Notes: generated from the letters alone by a model not told the origin. A DNA stretch of 32,270 bases from Lactiplantibacillus daoliensis (GCF_005405005.1 NZ_BJDH01000009.1:1-32270), one strand, 5' to 3'; shown: positions 16,446 to 25,499, counted from the stretch's first letter. Numbers and translations: made by a program.

Positions 16446-17543
16446 TTGGCGGTTAATACACAACCAATCATTCACCTAACCAATGTCTGCAAAAGTTATG
16501 GTGACCAGCAGATTCTTAAAGATATTAATTTAGAACTCGAAGCAGGAAAATTCTACACGTTACTGGGGCCTTCTGGCTGTGGTAAAACGACCATTCTACG
16601 GACGATTGCTGGCTTTACCGATGCTACATCCGGGCAAGTTTATTTTGATGGTCAAGTCATCAACAACCTACCAGCAAACCAGCGGCAAGTTAACACCGTT
16701 TTTCAAGATTACGCCTTATTTCCTCATTTAAATGTGGCTGAAAATGTCGGCTTTGGCTTAAAACTACATAAAATTGCTAAGGCAGAAATCGATAAACGGG
16801 TTCAAGAAGCCCTATCACTCGTTCAACTAGGTGACTTTGGCAACCGTGAAATCGGTGAGATTTCTGGTGGTCAACAACAACGTGTCGCGATTGCCCGCGC
16901 GTTAGTTATGCAGCCCAAGGTTTTGTTACTCGACGAACCTTTATCAGCACTAGACGCCAAGTTGCGTAAAGACATGCAGTATGAACTGCGTGACTTGCAA
17001 CAACGATTAGGAATCACCTTCTTGTTTGTGACCCATGACCAAGAAGAAGCCCTCGCGATGAGTGACGAAATCTTTGTGATGAATAATGGTCAAATCCTAC
17101 AAGGTGGCACGCCCGTCGATATTTACGATGAACCTATCAACCATTTTGTCGCTAACTTTATCGGTGAAAGTAATATCATTCCCGGTAAAATGTTGAAAGA
17201 CTATACAGTCGAATTTGTCGGCAAACAATTTGAATGTGCTGACGCTGGGATGCGCCCAGATGAAGCTGTCGAAATCGTGTTACGCCCAGAAGATTTGGAC
17301 ATTGTGCCAGCCGCCCAAGGAAAACTAGTGGTTACTGTTGATTCACAGCTTTTCCGGGGCAATTATTTCGAAATCGTGGCTTATGACAATGACCACAACG
17401 AGTGGCTCGTCCATTCAACCAATCCAGCTGATGAAGGCACACCGATTGGCTTGACCTTTGATCCGCAAGACATCCACGTCATGCGGTTGCACGAAACCGA
17501 AGCCGCCTTCGATGCGCGCCTCGAACAATACGAAGACGATTAG
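16446..17543 (+). CDS. potA: Spermidine/putrescine ABC importer ATPase
   Basis: The 365-residue product starts at TTG (16446), supported by AAGGAGG 8 nt upstream; no ATG lies near. Walker A is GPSGCGKT (41-48), Q-loop Gln87, signature ISGGQQQR (139-146), Walker [12 protein letters not shown] (160-170) and switch His197. The C-terminal third (about 235-365) is the TOBE/OB regulatory region typical of PotA and MalK-like ATPases. It drives polyamine uptake through PotBC. It stands 12 nt before potB in one operon. Confidence 0.96.
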   Translation: MAVNTQPIIHLTNVCKSYGDQQILKDINLELEAGKFYTLLGPSGCGKTTILRTIAGFTDATSGQVYFDGQVINNLPANQRQVNTVFQDYALFPHLNVAENVGFGLKLHKIAKAEIDKRVQEALSLVQLGDFGNREIGEISGGQQQRVAIARALVMQPKVLLLDEPLSALDAKLRKDMQYELRDLQQRLGITFLFVTHDQEEALAMSDEIFVMNNGQILQGGTPVDIYDEPINHFVANFIGESNIIPGKMLKDYTVEFVGKQFECADAGMRPDEAVEIVLRPEDLDIVPAAQGKLVVTVDSQLFRGNYFEIVAYDNDHNEWLVHSTNPADEGTPIGLTFDPQDIHVMRLHETEAAFDARLEQYEDD

Positions 17544-17555
17544 GGGGGAATCGCT

Positions 17556-18392
17556 ATGCAACGAAAACAACGCTTGAGCCGCAACACGGCTTACTTTGTC
17601 CCCTATACGCTTTGGATTCTACTGTTCGTCATCGCGCCGGTACTGCTATTAATTTACCAGTCATTTTTTAATATCGATGGCCAGTTTACCTTCGCTAATT
17701 ATCAAACTTACTTCTCATCGAGCACCTACTTGATGATGACGGTCAATTCCGTCTGGTATGCGTTTCTAATTACATTGGCGACCCTTTTGATTAGTTATCC
17801 AACGGCGTATCTTTTAAATGAGACCAAGCATCCGCAACTTTGGCTTTTGCTAATCATTATGCCAACTTGGATCAACTTGCTGTTGAAAGCCTATGCATTT
17901 ATCGGAATCTTTAGTCAAGCCGGCATCGCCAATCAATTTTTAAGCTTTATTGGGATTGGGCCAAAGCAATTGCTATTTACTAATTTCAGTTTTATCTTCG
18001 TCGCGGCCTATATTCAAATCCCATTCATGGTCTTGCCAATCTACAATTCCATCAGCGAGCTGAAACCGTCTTACGTCAACGCGAGTCGCGATTTAGGCGC
18101 GACTAATTGGCAAACGTTCAGTCGGGTAATTTTTCCACTAACGTTACCTGGCGTTAAGGCTGGGATTCAGGCCGTCTTCATTCCTTCGTTATCACTCTTC
18201 ATGTTGACCCGTCTAATCGGCGGTAACAAAGTGATCACGTTAGGGACGGCCATTGAAGAACACTTCTTGACCACGATGAATTGGGGCATGGGCTCCACGA
18301 TTGGGGTCGTCCTAATTGTCGCGATGGTCATTATCATGTGGCTCACTGGTGGTAGTGGCAAACGCCACGCACGAAAGGGGCTGACAAAATGA
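17556..18392 (+). CDS. potB: Spermidine/putrescine ABC importer permease B
   Basis: The 278-residue product has six membrane segments and the conserved cytoplasmic EAA-like loop ASRDLGATNWQTFSRVIFPL near 176-195, which docks on PotA. An uncleaved N-terminal segment starts at about residue 15. GGGGGG precedes the ATG by 6 nt. Its end overlaps potC by 4 nt (ATGA), so the two permease subunits are translationally coupled. Confidence 0.96.
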   Translation: MQRKQRLSRNTAYFVPYTLWILLFVIAPVLLLIYQSFFNIDGQFTFANYQTYFSSSTYLMMTVNSVWYAFLITLATLLISYPTAYLLNETKHPQLWLLLIIMPTWINLLLKAYAFIGIFSQAGIANQFLSFIGIGPKQLLFTNFSFIFVAAYIQIPFMVLPIYNSISELKPSYVNASRDLGATNWQTFSRVIFPLTLPGVKAGIQAVFIPSLSLFMLTRLIGGNKVITLGTAIEEHFLTTMNWGMGSTIGVVLIVAMVIIMWLTGGSGKRHARKGLTK

Positions 18393-19201
18393 CGCAACGA
18401 CGATTTAAATGGCGCAACCTGTACCTTTGGTTAGTATTTATCGTGTTATACGCGCCCATCATTTTCTTAGTGGTCTACTCTTTCAGTAAGGGTGACACCA
18501 TGACTAATTTTCATGGCTTTACTTGGTCACACTATCAAGACTTGTTTGCGGATACCCGTTTAATTGCCATCTTTTTAGACACTTTATTAATTGCTTTACT
18601 TTCGTCACTATTAGCAACAGCCGTTGGGACGCTGGGGGCACTCGGAATTAATAATACGACTCGCCCAGTCACCAAAAACACCCTGTTAGCACTGAACAAT
18701 ATCTTGATGGTGTCACCAGACGTCATTATCGGTGCGAGCTTCTTGATCTTCTTCACCGCCTTAAAGATTCCTTTGGGATTCGGTTCCGTTTTACTGAGCC
18801 ACATTGCTTTTTCGATTCCAATCGTGGTCTTGATGGTTTTACCGAAGATTCAGGAAATGAGTACCAGTTTGCTCGATGCCGCTGCCGATTTAGGCGCGAA
18901 TAACTGGCAACTTTTGAGCCAAGTCATCGTGCCCTACATCATGCCCGGAATTTTCTCGGGCTTCTTCATGGCACTGACGTACTCACTGGATGATTTCGCT
19001 GTCACCTTTTTCGTCACTGGTAATGGTTTTACGACCTTATCCGTTGAAATCTATTCGCGAGCTCGGCAAGGCATCAATTTGGAAATTAACGCCTTATCTG
19101 GCCTAATGTTCTTAATGGCGATGGTATTGGTCATCGGCTACTACTTTATTAATCAATATAGTAGTCGGCATCGCTCCAACGTTAGGGGGCGGCGGAAATG
19201 A
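18389..19201 (+). CDS. potC: Spermidine/putrescine ABC importer permease C
   Basis: The 270-residue product has six membrane segments and the EAA-like loop AAADLGANNWQLLSQVIVPY (about 168-187). It pairs with PotB as the membrane channel. Its end overlaps potD in another ATGA, so all subunits are made from one coupled message. The Ser/Arg-rich tail (SRHRSNVRGRRK) is cytoplasmic. Confidence 0.96.
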   Translation: MTQRRFKWRNLYLWLVFIVLYAPIIFLVVYSFSKGDTMTNFHGFTWSHYQDLFADTRLIAIFLDTLLIALLSSLLATAVGTLGALGINNTTRPVTKNTLLALNNILMVSPDVIIGASFLIFFTALKIPLGFGSVLLSHIAFSIPIVVLMVLPKIQEMSTSLLDAAADLGANNWQLLSQVIVPYIMPGIFSGFFMALTYSLDDFAVTFFVTGNGFTTLSVEIYSRARQGINLEINALSGLMFLMAMVLVIGYYFINQYSSRHRSNVRGRRK

Positions 19202-20268
19202 AGAAACTCTTTAGTGTGATCATTGCTCTCTTCGCAGTTTGCGGTCTGTTGGCATTTGGTGCACATCATCTGCAATCTAGTACGGGTAGTACCGGTTCAA
19301 AAGTGCTCAATTTATACACTTGGGGAGACTACATTGACCCAAATCTCCTGAAAAAATTCCAAAAGGAGACGGGTTATCACGTTAATGTTGAAACCTTCGA
19401 CAGTAACGAAGCGATGTTCACCAAAATCAAACAAGGTGGGACCAGCTATGATCTGACCGTGCCAAGTGACTACATGATTGAAAAGATGAAAGAAGCTAAG
19501 TTATTGTTACCATTGGATAAATCCAAGTTAACTGGTATGCAAAATTACGATTCCCGTTTCATGAACCTGGCTTTTGACCGTGACAATAAATACTCCGTGC
19601 CCTATTTCTGGGGAACGTTGGGCATCATTTATAATGATAAATATGTCAAACCAGGAAGTATTCAACACTGGAATGACCTCTGGGAACAAAAGTACCAGAA
19701 TAAGATCATGTTGATTGACAGCGCGCGTGATGTGATGGGATTTTCGCTCGCTTCGATGGGGAAATCAATGAACACCACCGATCCAGCAACCCTGTTAGCG
19801 GCCGAGAATAAGCTTAATCGGCTGGCACCTAACGTTAAAGCGGTCGTCGCTGACGAAATCAAGATGTATATGATTCAAAACGAAGCGGCCGTGGCGGTTG
19901 ATTGGTCCGGTGAAGCTTCCGAAATGCTCGATGGCAACTCACACTTGCATTACGTGGTGCCATCAGAAGGCAGTAATCTCTGGTTTGATAATTTAGTCAT
20001 TCCTAAGACCGCCAAACATTTCAAAGCCATCTACGCATTCTTGAATTTCATGAGTGAGCCTAAAAACGCGGCCCAAAATGCCGAATATATCGGCTACGCG
20101 ACACCAAATAAAAAGGCGAAAGCATTGTTACCTAAAGCCATTCGCAATGATCGGCAGTTCTATCCTGATAATCAGACGATCAAACATTTACAAATCTATC
20201 AGAACTTATCACCAGAAAAAGTCGGTCTTTATAATGACCGTTATTTGGAATTTAAGATGCATCATTAG
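19198..20268 (+). CDS. potD: Spermidine/putrescine-binding protein
   Basis: The 356-residue product is an extracellular type I solute-binding protein. LNLYTWGDYIDP near residue 37 and YDLTVPSDYMIEKM near 84 are PotD/PotF signature regions, and WSGEASEML near 234 lies in the ligand cleft. The N-terminus is one hydrophobic segment. The only early cysteine (Cys16 in FAVCGLLAF) is not in a usual lipobox, so the protein may be held by an uncleaved N-terminal anchor instead of lipid. It is last in the operon and followed by a strong terminator. Confidence 0.95.
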   Translation: MKKLFSVIIALFAVCGLLAFGAHHLQSSTGSTGSKVLNLYTWGDYIDPNLLKKFQKETGYHVNVETFDSNEAMFTKIKQGGTSYDLTVPSDYMIEKMKEAKLLLPLDKSKLTGMQNYDSRFMNLAFDRDNKYSVPYFWGTLGIIYNDKYVKPGSIQHWNDLWEQKYQNKIMLIDSARDVMGFSLASMGKSMNTTDPATLLAAENKLNRLAPNVKAVVADEIKMYMIQNEAAVAVDWSGEASEMLDGNSHLHYVVPSEGSNLWFDNLVIPKTAKHFKAIYAFLNFMSEPKNAAQNAEYIGYATPNKKAKALLPKAIRNDRQFYPDNQTIKHLQIYQNLSPEKVGLYNDRYLEFKMHH

Positions 20269-20274
20269 TCCGAC

Positions 20275-20312
20275 AAAAAGTGGCCGAGAAATTGATTCTC
20301 GACCACTTTTTT
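20275..20312 (+). terminator. Terminator of the potABCD operon
   Basis: AAAAGTGG and CGAGAA pair with TTCTCG and CCACTTTT, with one internal mismatch, followed by TTTTTT. Repeat copy 3 starts immediately after it. Confidence 0.88.
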
Positions 20313-20849
20313 GACTCAACAGCTAAAATTGTTGGCCTGCGCTATCACGTTAATAACCAGAAAATACAAATAGTCGATCACTGTCACTTCCGGTTGTTAC
20401 TGATAACATGCGGACGAGGGAACGGTTCAAGCCTTAGGGACGTCTTGAACCTCGTCCGGAGACTTTGCCAAAACCGCAAATTCCCCGGACCGTCCGTGGT
20501 GTAAGACCGGCAAAAACACGCCGGTCAAACGTCACCTACACGTCCGATGCTATCAGCAACAACCTCCAGCCAATCAGTGGTTCCAGGGGATAAATCCATT
20601 ATTATGTTTAGCGGAGGCAGTCGAAATCGGTGGGCGGTGTCGGCAAGATTAGTCGGCGTTGTTGGCTGACTAATCCTGCGGGGCACTTCAAAGACGTGGT
20701 TTTCCGGCTTTAAAGTTAGGCGTCAGACCGTACCTTGGCTGGCGCCGTCCCCCACAGCACACCGGTTTTGACTGACGGAGCGTTAAATTTAGGTGAATCC
20801 TACTTTAGACGTAAAGGTCACTGGTGCTACATCTCGATGCTTTCAACCT
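20313..20849 (+). repeat. Structured intergenic element, copy 3 (long form)
   Basis: About 537 bp, same orientation as copy 2. The left end is diverged (about 20313), and the right end is CTTTCAACC at 20840-20848. Module A lies at 20393-20563 and module B at 20618-20774. Compared with copy 1, the hairpin at 20424-20451 has GGTTCAAG/CTTGAACC where copy 1 has GGCTCAAG/CTTGAGCC, a two-sided change that keeps the pair. Further paired changes occur in the 15-position stem at about 20455-20490 and in ACTTCAAAG/CTTTAAAGT (20685-20716). It is more degenerate than copy 2. It lies between potD and the CPBP gene. Confidence 0.9.
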
Positions 20850-20964
20850 TTAACTCACTGATCCGTTGAAAGACACAGTATTGACCGTTACACCCGACAA
20901 TTCATGGTTCAATCCAAGCTTCACATGGTAAACTAAACGTAAGCATCACTTTGGAGGGTTTAAA

Positions 20965-21735
20965 ATGAAATCTTTTCGGCGCGGCTTAGGATTAGCAATT
21001 GTCTTATTTATTTGGGTCATCATCTTATTTTTTGTAGCAGCCTGGTTGGTACATCTCAAGTTAGTACCAGTCAAATGGGCTGGCATTTTGCAAGACGCGG
21101 TCGTCTTGTTGGGTGTTTTAGGCTTTAATCGTTTATTCGCCCACGTCCCCATTCAATGGTGGTCAGGCAAACGATTCGGGAGTCAGCTCCGTACCACTTT
21201 TCCGGCATTACTTTTAGTTGGGCTACTCGTCTCCGTTAACCTAGGAAAGTTACTCAAACTACCTTTTAGCGGTCTCGTGCTCCTGTATGCCGCTTACGTC
21301 TTATTAATTGGGATTACCGAAGAAGTCGTTTTTCGCGGTGTTCTTTTGCCCATCGTTGCCCGGTCATTTCACGGTAAACCACTTGTCAGTATTCTGATTA
21401 GTAGTGCTTTTTTCGGTGGCTTGCATCTCATCAACAGTTCTCATATTTCGTTGACCTATGTGCTACCACAGATTCTGTTTGCGATGTTAATGGGGACACT
21501 ATTTGCTGGAATTTACGTGCGGACGCATAACTTGATACTACCAATCGTCCTGCATAGCCTGACAGACCTCTCTGTCATCGTCCAATTGGTGCAACATCCG
21601 ACTAGTTCCAGCAATTTAGATATGCCGGCGCAAACGTCACTGATGGTCGCCGGATTCTACGGTGTTTTGCTAATCCTAGCAATTATCTGGGTTGCCCGAC
21701 AAACCAAAAACGAAACCATTAAAACTGAAATTTAA
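20965..21735 (+). CDS. CPBP-family intramembrane metalloprotease
   Basis: The 256-residue membrane protein has about seven to eight segments and the CPBP (CAAX protease and bacteriocin-processing) motifs: EEVVFR at 119-124, FGGLH with His154, and HSLTD with His197 and Asp201. These residues form the metal centre of the family. In lactobacilli such proteins often give immunity to bacteriocins or process signals, but no bacteriocin gene is seen nearby, so the substrate is open. GGAGGG stands 6 nt before the ATG. The gene appears monocistronic. Confidence 0.9.
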   Translation: MKSFRRGLGLAIVLFIWVIILFFVAAWLVHLKLVPVKWAGILQDAVVLLGVLGFNRLFAHVPIQWWSGKRFGSQLRTTFPALLLVGLLVSVNLGKLLKLPFSGLVLLYAAYVLLIGITEEVVFRGVLLPIVARSFHGKPLVSILISSAFFGGLHLINSSHISLTYVLPQILFAMLMGTLFAGIYVRTHNLILPIVLHSLTDLSVIVQLVQHPTSSSNLDMPAQTSLMVAGFYGVLLILAIIWVARQTKNETIKTEI

Positions 21736-21815
21736 ACCAAAATCATGAACGAACTAATTAGTGTTAGCATAGAACAGCCAACCAAAGCGAAAAATGTCAC
21801 TTAATCATATTCTAA

Positions 21816-21860
21816 AAATGCCCTGCGATTACTTAAACCATAAGTAATTGCAGGGCATTT
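21816..21860 (-). terminator. Bidirectional-looking terminator between convergent genes
   Basis: AAATGCCCTGC and ATTACTTA pair with TAAGTAAT and GCAGGGCATTT, about 19 pairs with one mismatch and a 5-nt loop. In minus-strand sense a five-T run follows. It serves the ndh-linked gene and can also stop the CPBP transcript. Confidence 0.85.
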
Positions 21861-21863
21861 CAG

Positions 21864-22133
21864 TTATAACGATGTGATAATCACAAACTTAAGCACTGAC
21901 ACAACAATCAATGCCAGGGTTAGTACTAAACTCCAACGACTTAGTGGCTGATGGTCACGGGTATCTTCAAATATCAGAAACTGACCATTTAAAATCAGCA
22001 GCGACACAAAGGCTAAACTCGCAAGTAACCAGAGCTGACTAAAAAGTAAGCTCACAATCAGTAACACCACATTTAGCGTCACAAAACCGATTTTCAACCG
22101 TGTCACCGGATAACGAATCTCAGAACTTTTCAT
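21864..22133 (-). CDS. Small membrane protein downstream of ndh
   Basis: The 89-residue product has a short basic N-terminus and about three hydrophobic segments (residues about 15-33, 34-53 and 66-88). I do not recognise a family. GGGAGG stands 6 nt before the ATG. It lies 37 nt after ndh on the same strand and before a strong terminator, so it is probably cotranscribed with ndh. Its function is unknown. Confidence 0.75.
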   Translation of the reverse strand: MKSSEIRYPVTRLKIGFVTLNVVLLIVSLLFSQLWLLASLAFVSLLILNGQFLIFEDTRDHQPLSRWSLVLTLALIVVSVLKFVIITSL

Positions 22134-22170
22134 TTTAAAGCCTCCCCAAAAGCCTCAAAACTGGTACAAC

Positions 22171-23373
22171 TTAATGATATAAATCAAAACGTCCCTTGCT
22201 AAACATCGTGCTTAAATGCGCGCTTTCCACTAGCGACCGATCCGTAATCACCTTTTTCAATACAGACGCTGGGTAACCATGGACCGGCTTATTACTACTG
22301 AAAATTTCACCAATCCCATCACGGTCACTTAATGACGCCACCGTCCCACTAGAATGATAAACAAAGGACTCCGTCAGCTGTTCATGCCGCAGTGCGCTGA
22401 TGTTTTTAGCCGCTTGCTCGCCACAAGCCAGGGCAATTTGGGCAGTCGTTGGATAAGGTCGCTTGCTGGCAGGATCCATCACGGCAGCCACATCTCCAAT
22501 AATAAAGACTTCTGGATGATCTTTTAAGGACAAGTCTGGTTCAACCACGACCCGGTTTCGGCGCTGATCAAAGCCCGAATCCGCAATAACTTGTGAACCA
22601 CTGACCCCGACCGTCCAAATAATTGTATTCGCTGCAAACTCATGAGTTTGATCATCACCATCTTTGTAAACGACAGCCCCTGGTTTAATTTCAGCAATAA
22701 TCGACCCAAGCATCATCTCTACTTGATGTTTTGCCATAAAATTCAAGGCATAGTCACGCAAATCTTGTGTAAACATTGGCAGAATTGATGGCATCCGTTC
22801 TAAACAGACTAATTTAATCGCCGGGGTACCATATTTTGCTTGGAGTTTTGGTAACGATTGGGTTAATTCACCTAAAAGTTCGATCCCAGTAAAGCCCGCG
22901 CCACAGACCGCAATCTTTAAATCATTATGGTCTTTGGTTTCAGCGTAACCTTTAATGGTTTCCTCGATATGCGCATAGACCGCCTGCGAACTCGCCAAGT
23001 CATCCATCGCCAGTGCATTAGTATCCGCACCAGGGACGCCAAAGGTTTCCGATTGAAACCCAAGCGCCAAGACTAAATAGTCGTAATTTAAGTCGGCGTG
23101 GTCAGCCAAGTTGATCACTTTTTGATCAACGTCGACATGTGTGACCGCCGCTTGCACGAACTGCACGTCTTTACCGATCACCGTGCGAATATCATAAGTA
23201 ATTCGCTCGGGGTCAATTGTCCCGGCCGCTACTTCATGCAAGTTCGTTTTCTCAGTATGTTGCGCTGTTTTATCAACCAAAATTAACTCGTCGCCACTTG
23301 GTAACGATTTCTGTAAAAATTTAATGGCTCGCATTCCTGCATAGCCACCACCCAATACTACTGTTGTTGCCAT
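22171..23373 (-). CDS. ndh: Type II NADH dehydrogenase (NDH-2)
   Basis: The 400-residue flavoprotein has an N-terminal FAD-binding GGGYAG (8-13), a second GAGFTG (158-163) for NADH, and VFIIGDVAAV near 289-298, the FAD-binding end motif. NDH-2 oxidises NADH and passes electrons to a quinone at the membrane face without pumping protons. Lactobacilli of this group respire only with added heme and menaquinone, so it may feed that chain or balance NADH by other acceptors. The C-terminus has the amphipathic LSTMFSKGRFDLYH. AAAGGGG stands about 11 nt before the ATG. Confidence 0.94.
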   Translation of the reverse strand: MATTVVLGGGYAGMRAIKFLQKSLPSGDELILVDKTAQHTEKTNLHEVAAGTIDPERITYDIRTVIGKDVQFVQAAVTHVDVDQKVINLADHADLNYDYLVLALGFQSETFGVPGADTNALAMDDLASSQAVYAHIEETIKGYAETKDHNDLKIAVCGAGFTGIELLGELTQSLPKLQAKYGTPAIKLVCLERMPSILPMFTQDLRDYALNFMAKHQVEMMLGSIIAEIKPGAVVYKDGDDQTHEFAANTIIWTVGVSGSQVIADSGFDQRRNRVVVEPDLSLKDHPEVFIIGDVAAVMDPASKRPYPTTAQIALACGEQAAKNISALRHEQLTESFVYHSSGTVASLSDRDGIGEIFSSNKPVHGYPASVLKKVITDRSLVESAHLSTMFSKGRFDLYH

Positions 23374-23475
23374 ATTAGTTAATCCCCTTTGTTAAACCTA
23401 AGTCTAATTAAAAATCGAAGCTATCACCCATTTTATCAAATCAGTTCGTCTCATACTAGCCTGAACTGTACAATA

Positions 23476-23493
23476 GATAACTTCTCAGTTATC
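23476..23493. promoter_or_regulatory. 18-bp palindrome upstream of ndh
   Basis: GATAACT-TCTC-AGTTATC is a perfect 7-bp inverted repeat with a 4-nt spacer. It lies about 100 nt upstream of ndh. A possible extended -10 (TGA-TAAAAT, minus strand, about 23432-23440) lies between it and the gene, so a dimeric regulator is plausible. Confidence 0.45.
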
Positions 23494-23593
23494 ACCATGG
23501 TACACTGCCAGCCTGAAAAAATCAGCTATTGTGGTATGTTAATTCCGTCAATTGGCTTTCTAAATTAAAATGACCGCATTACTAAATAAAAAA

Positions 23594-23609
23594 ACACCCT
23601 CACAGGTGT
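23594..23609 (-). terminator. Terminator of ackA
   Basis: In minus-strand sense ACACC pairs with GGTGT around a 6-nt loop and a seven-T run follows. The stem is short, but the T-run is long. Confidence 0.75.
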
Positions 23610-23621
23610 CTTTTTGAAAGT

Positions 23622-24836
23622 TTAGTTATTAATTGGCGCCCGCCGCGTCAAGCGTTGCACGTCACGCACAATCATTAATTCTTCGTTCGTTGGCACAACC
23701 ATGACCGTTACCGGTTCATTCGGTTGGCTGATGACTTGTTCAACGCCATGGCAGTTATTCTTTTCTTCATCAATCGTGATGCCAAAGTAACTTAATTGAT
23801 TGAGAATTCGTGACCGCATGGCGACGGAATTTTCACCAACACCCGCGGTAAAGACTAAGGCGTCCAGCCCGTTCATTTCAGCAATGTAACTTCCGACATA
23901 TTTCACAACTCGGTTTGCAAAAATCTGTAGTGCCAATTCTGCACGGTGGTTGTGATCCTCGTTGGCCGCTTTGTCTAAGTCCCGCATATCGGGTGATACG
24001 CCAGAGATACCTAACAACCCAGACTTATTGTTCAAAATATCAATAAAGTCTTGGACATCTGAAATTCCCAAGTGACGCATCAAGAATGGAATCATCGACG
24101 CATCCATGTCCCCGGAGCGCGTACTCATGGTAATCCCCGCTAATGGTGTGAAGCCCATTGACGTATCAATGGCTTTCCCGTGATCAAAGGCGGTAATTGA
24201 CGCACCCGAGCCTAAATGCAACGTAATTAGCTTTAAGTCAGCCAATGGTTTGCCTAATAGTTCAGCCGTACGTTGGGCCACATAACGATGACTGGTCCCA
24301 TGAGCGCCGTATTTACGGGCGCCAAATTGCTTGTAGTAGTCGTAAGGAATACTGTAAAGATAGTTTACTTCAGGCATTTTCGCATACAGTGACGTATCGA
24401 AAACGGCAACCTGAATTGCTTTTGGTAATAATTGCTGGAACACTTCAATATAATAAGCTTGCGTTGGGTTATGTAACGGCGCATATTCAGATAAGTCTTT
24501 AATTTGCTTCAGCGTCGTTGGGGTAATAACCACTGAATCTTGAAAGTCTTCCCCACCAGCCACGATTCGATGACCGATGCCAGTAATTTCAGTCAAATGA
24601 GCGACGATACCGTCACTCTTCAACCGGGTCAGAACCATCGCGGCCGCTTCTTGCGCGTTAATTTCGTCATGAGTTTCTGAATACTTCTCGCCATTGGCCT
24701 TCTTTAAAACAAACACAGAGTTTGATAAGCCTAAACGGTCAACCATCCCTGAGGCGATCACCGTTTCTTCTGGTAAACTGAATAGCTTCCATTTTAAAGT
24801 TGAGCTACCAGCGTTAATTGCTAATACTTTTGACAT
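23622..24836 (-). CDS. ackA: Acetate kinase
   Basis: The 404-residue product starts at MSKVLAINAGSSTLKWKLF, beginning at 24836; GGAGG lies 11 nt upstream. The in-frame MEEMNI extension lies on or before that site. Family motifs are GHRIVAGGE with Arg90, AVFDTS with Asp147 and HGTSH with His179, plus VFTAGVGENS near residue 330. It makes ATP from acetyl phosphate and ADP, ending the phosphoketolase and pyruvate overflow routes. Plantarum-type genomes carry several ack genes, so this is one paralogue. It is preceded by a cre-overlapped promoter. Confidence 0.96.
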   Translation of the reverse strand: MSKVLAINAGSSTLKWKLFSLPEETVIASGMVDRLGLSNSVFVLKKANGEKYSETHDEINAQEAAAMVLTRLKSDGIVAHLTEITGIGHRIVAGGEDFQDSVVITPTTLKQIKDLSEYAPLHNPTQAYYIEVFQQLLPKAIQVAVFDTSLYAKMPEVNYLYSIPYDYYKQFGARKYGAHGTSHRYVAQRTAELLGKPLADLKLITLHLGSGASITAFDHGKAIDTSMGFTPLAGITMSTRSGDMDASMIPFLMRHLGISDVQDFIDILNNKSGLLGISGVSPDMRDLDKAANEDHNHRAELALQIFANRVVKYVGSYIAEMNGLDALVFTAGVGENSVAMRSRILNQLSYFGITIDEEKNNCHGVEQVISQPNEPVTVMVVPTNEELMIVRDVQRLTRRAPINN

Positions 24837-24878
24837 TATGTTCATTTCCTCCATCCATCATCAAGTGTGCATACTCTC

Positions 24879-24907
24879 AGTGTAACTAATATTGAATGCG
24901 CTTTCAA
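24879..24907 (-). promoter_or_regulatory. ackA promoter overlapping a cre site
   Basis: Minus strand: TTGAAA (24902-24907), 17 bp, TACACT (24879-24884). The -35 lies inside the cre below. Confidence 0.65.
24893..24906. promoter_or_regulatory. cre site for CcpA at ackA
   Basis: TGAATGCGCTTTCA is palindromic at 13 of 14 positions and differs from the cre consensus TGWNANCGNTNWCA at one. It covers most of the ackA -35, which fits repression on glucose more than activation. Confidence 0.65.
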
Positions 24908-25045
24908 GACTGCTGTGAAAAAGACCGCAAATTGTGTGAAAATCAACTTAATTTAGATCACTTTCAACGAAACATTAAGGCATATCATGCGTTTAATTGT
25001 CCCTGATTAAGCTATAATTAAAATAATGAAAGCGAGGTGCTCATC

Positions 25046-25405
25046 ATGAAAAAATCATTTACTTGGACGCTTAGTAATTTATTTGCCACATTATTACTCG
25101 TCTTAGGGGTTGGCTTACTATTGGTAGCCCTCCTGATGAGTTTTGGCACCCGCATCGGTATTGAAGGCGCCGTTACCGCACTAGTATTGCTGTTGGTTGG
25201 CCTAATCTTTATGCATCCGGTGCCCCTCAAAGTTTTAGCACCCATGATTGGCATCATTAGCTTGAGTGCTGGTTATGCCACCTACTTTAGCTCACAGCAT
25301 TCTTGGTTAGCCAGTATTTTGGCTATTCTCATTACTGCTGGCATCGTCAGTTACGGTTTTAGCTTACGACGCACGTTGAAACGGCGACACAGTCAATGGT
25401 ACTAA
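25046..25405 (+). CDS. Small membrane protein
   Basis: The 119-residue product starts at ATG 25046; GAGGTG (25034-25039) gives a 6-nt spacing, and the in-frame GTG inside that site is rejected. It has about four hydrophobic segments and a basic RRTLKRRHSQWY tail on the inside. No family is recognised. It has its own terminator and is divergent from ackA. Confidence 0.75.
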   Translation: MKKSFTWTLSNLFATLLLVLGVGLLLVALLMSFGTRIGIEGAVTALVLLLVGLIFMHPVPLKVLAPMIGIISLSAGYATYFSSQHSWLASILAILITAGIVSYGFSLRRTLKRRHSQWY

Positions 25406-25415
25406 CACTCACTTG

Positions 25416-25446
25416 AAGTCATTCGTGAATGCGAATGACTTTTTTA
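25416..25446 (+). terminator. Terminator after small membrane protein gene
   Basis: AGTCATTCG pairs with CGAATGACT around a 6-nt loop, followed by a six-T run. Confidence 0.85.
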
Positions 25447-25499
25447 CTGTGATCAATCTTGGGATAATTACGCCAAAATGAGTTAATTCAGACTTTCGG

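Noticed and set aside
20280-20504. 74-codon plus-strand frame
   Set aside because: It spans the potD terminator and repeat copy 3, and other copies do not keep it.
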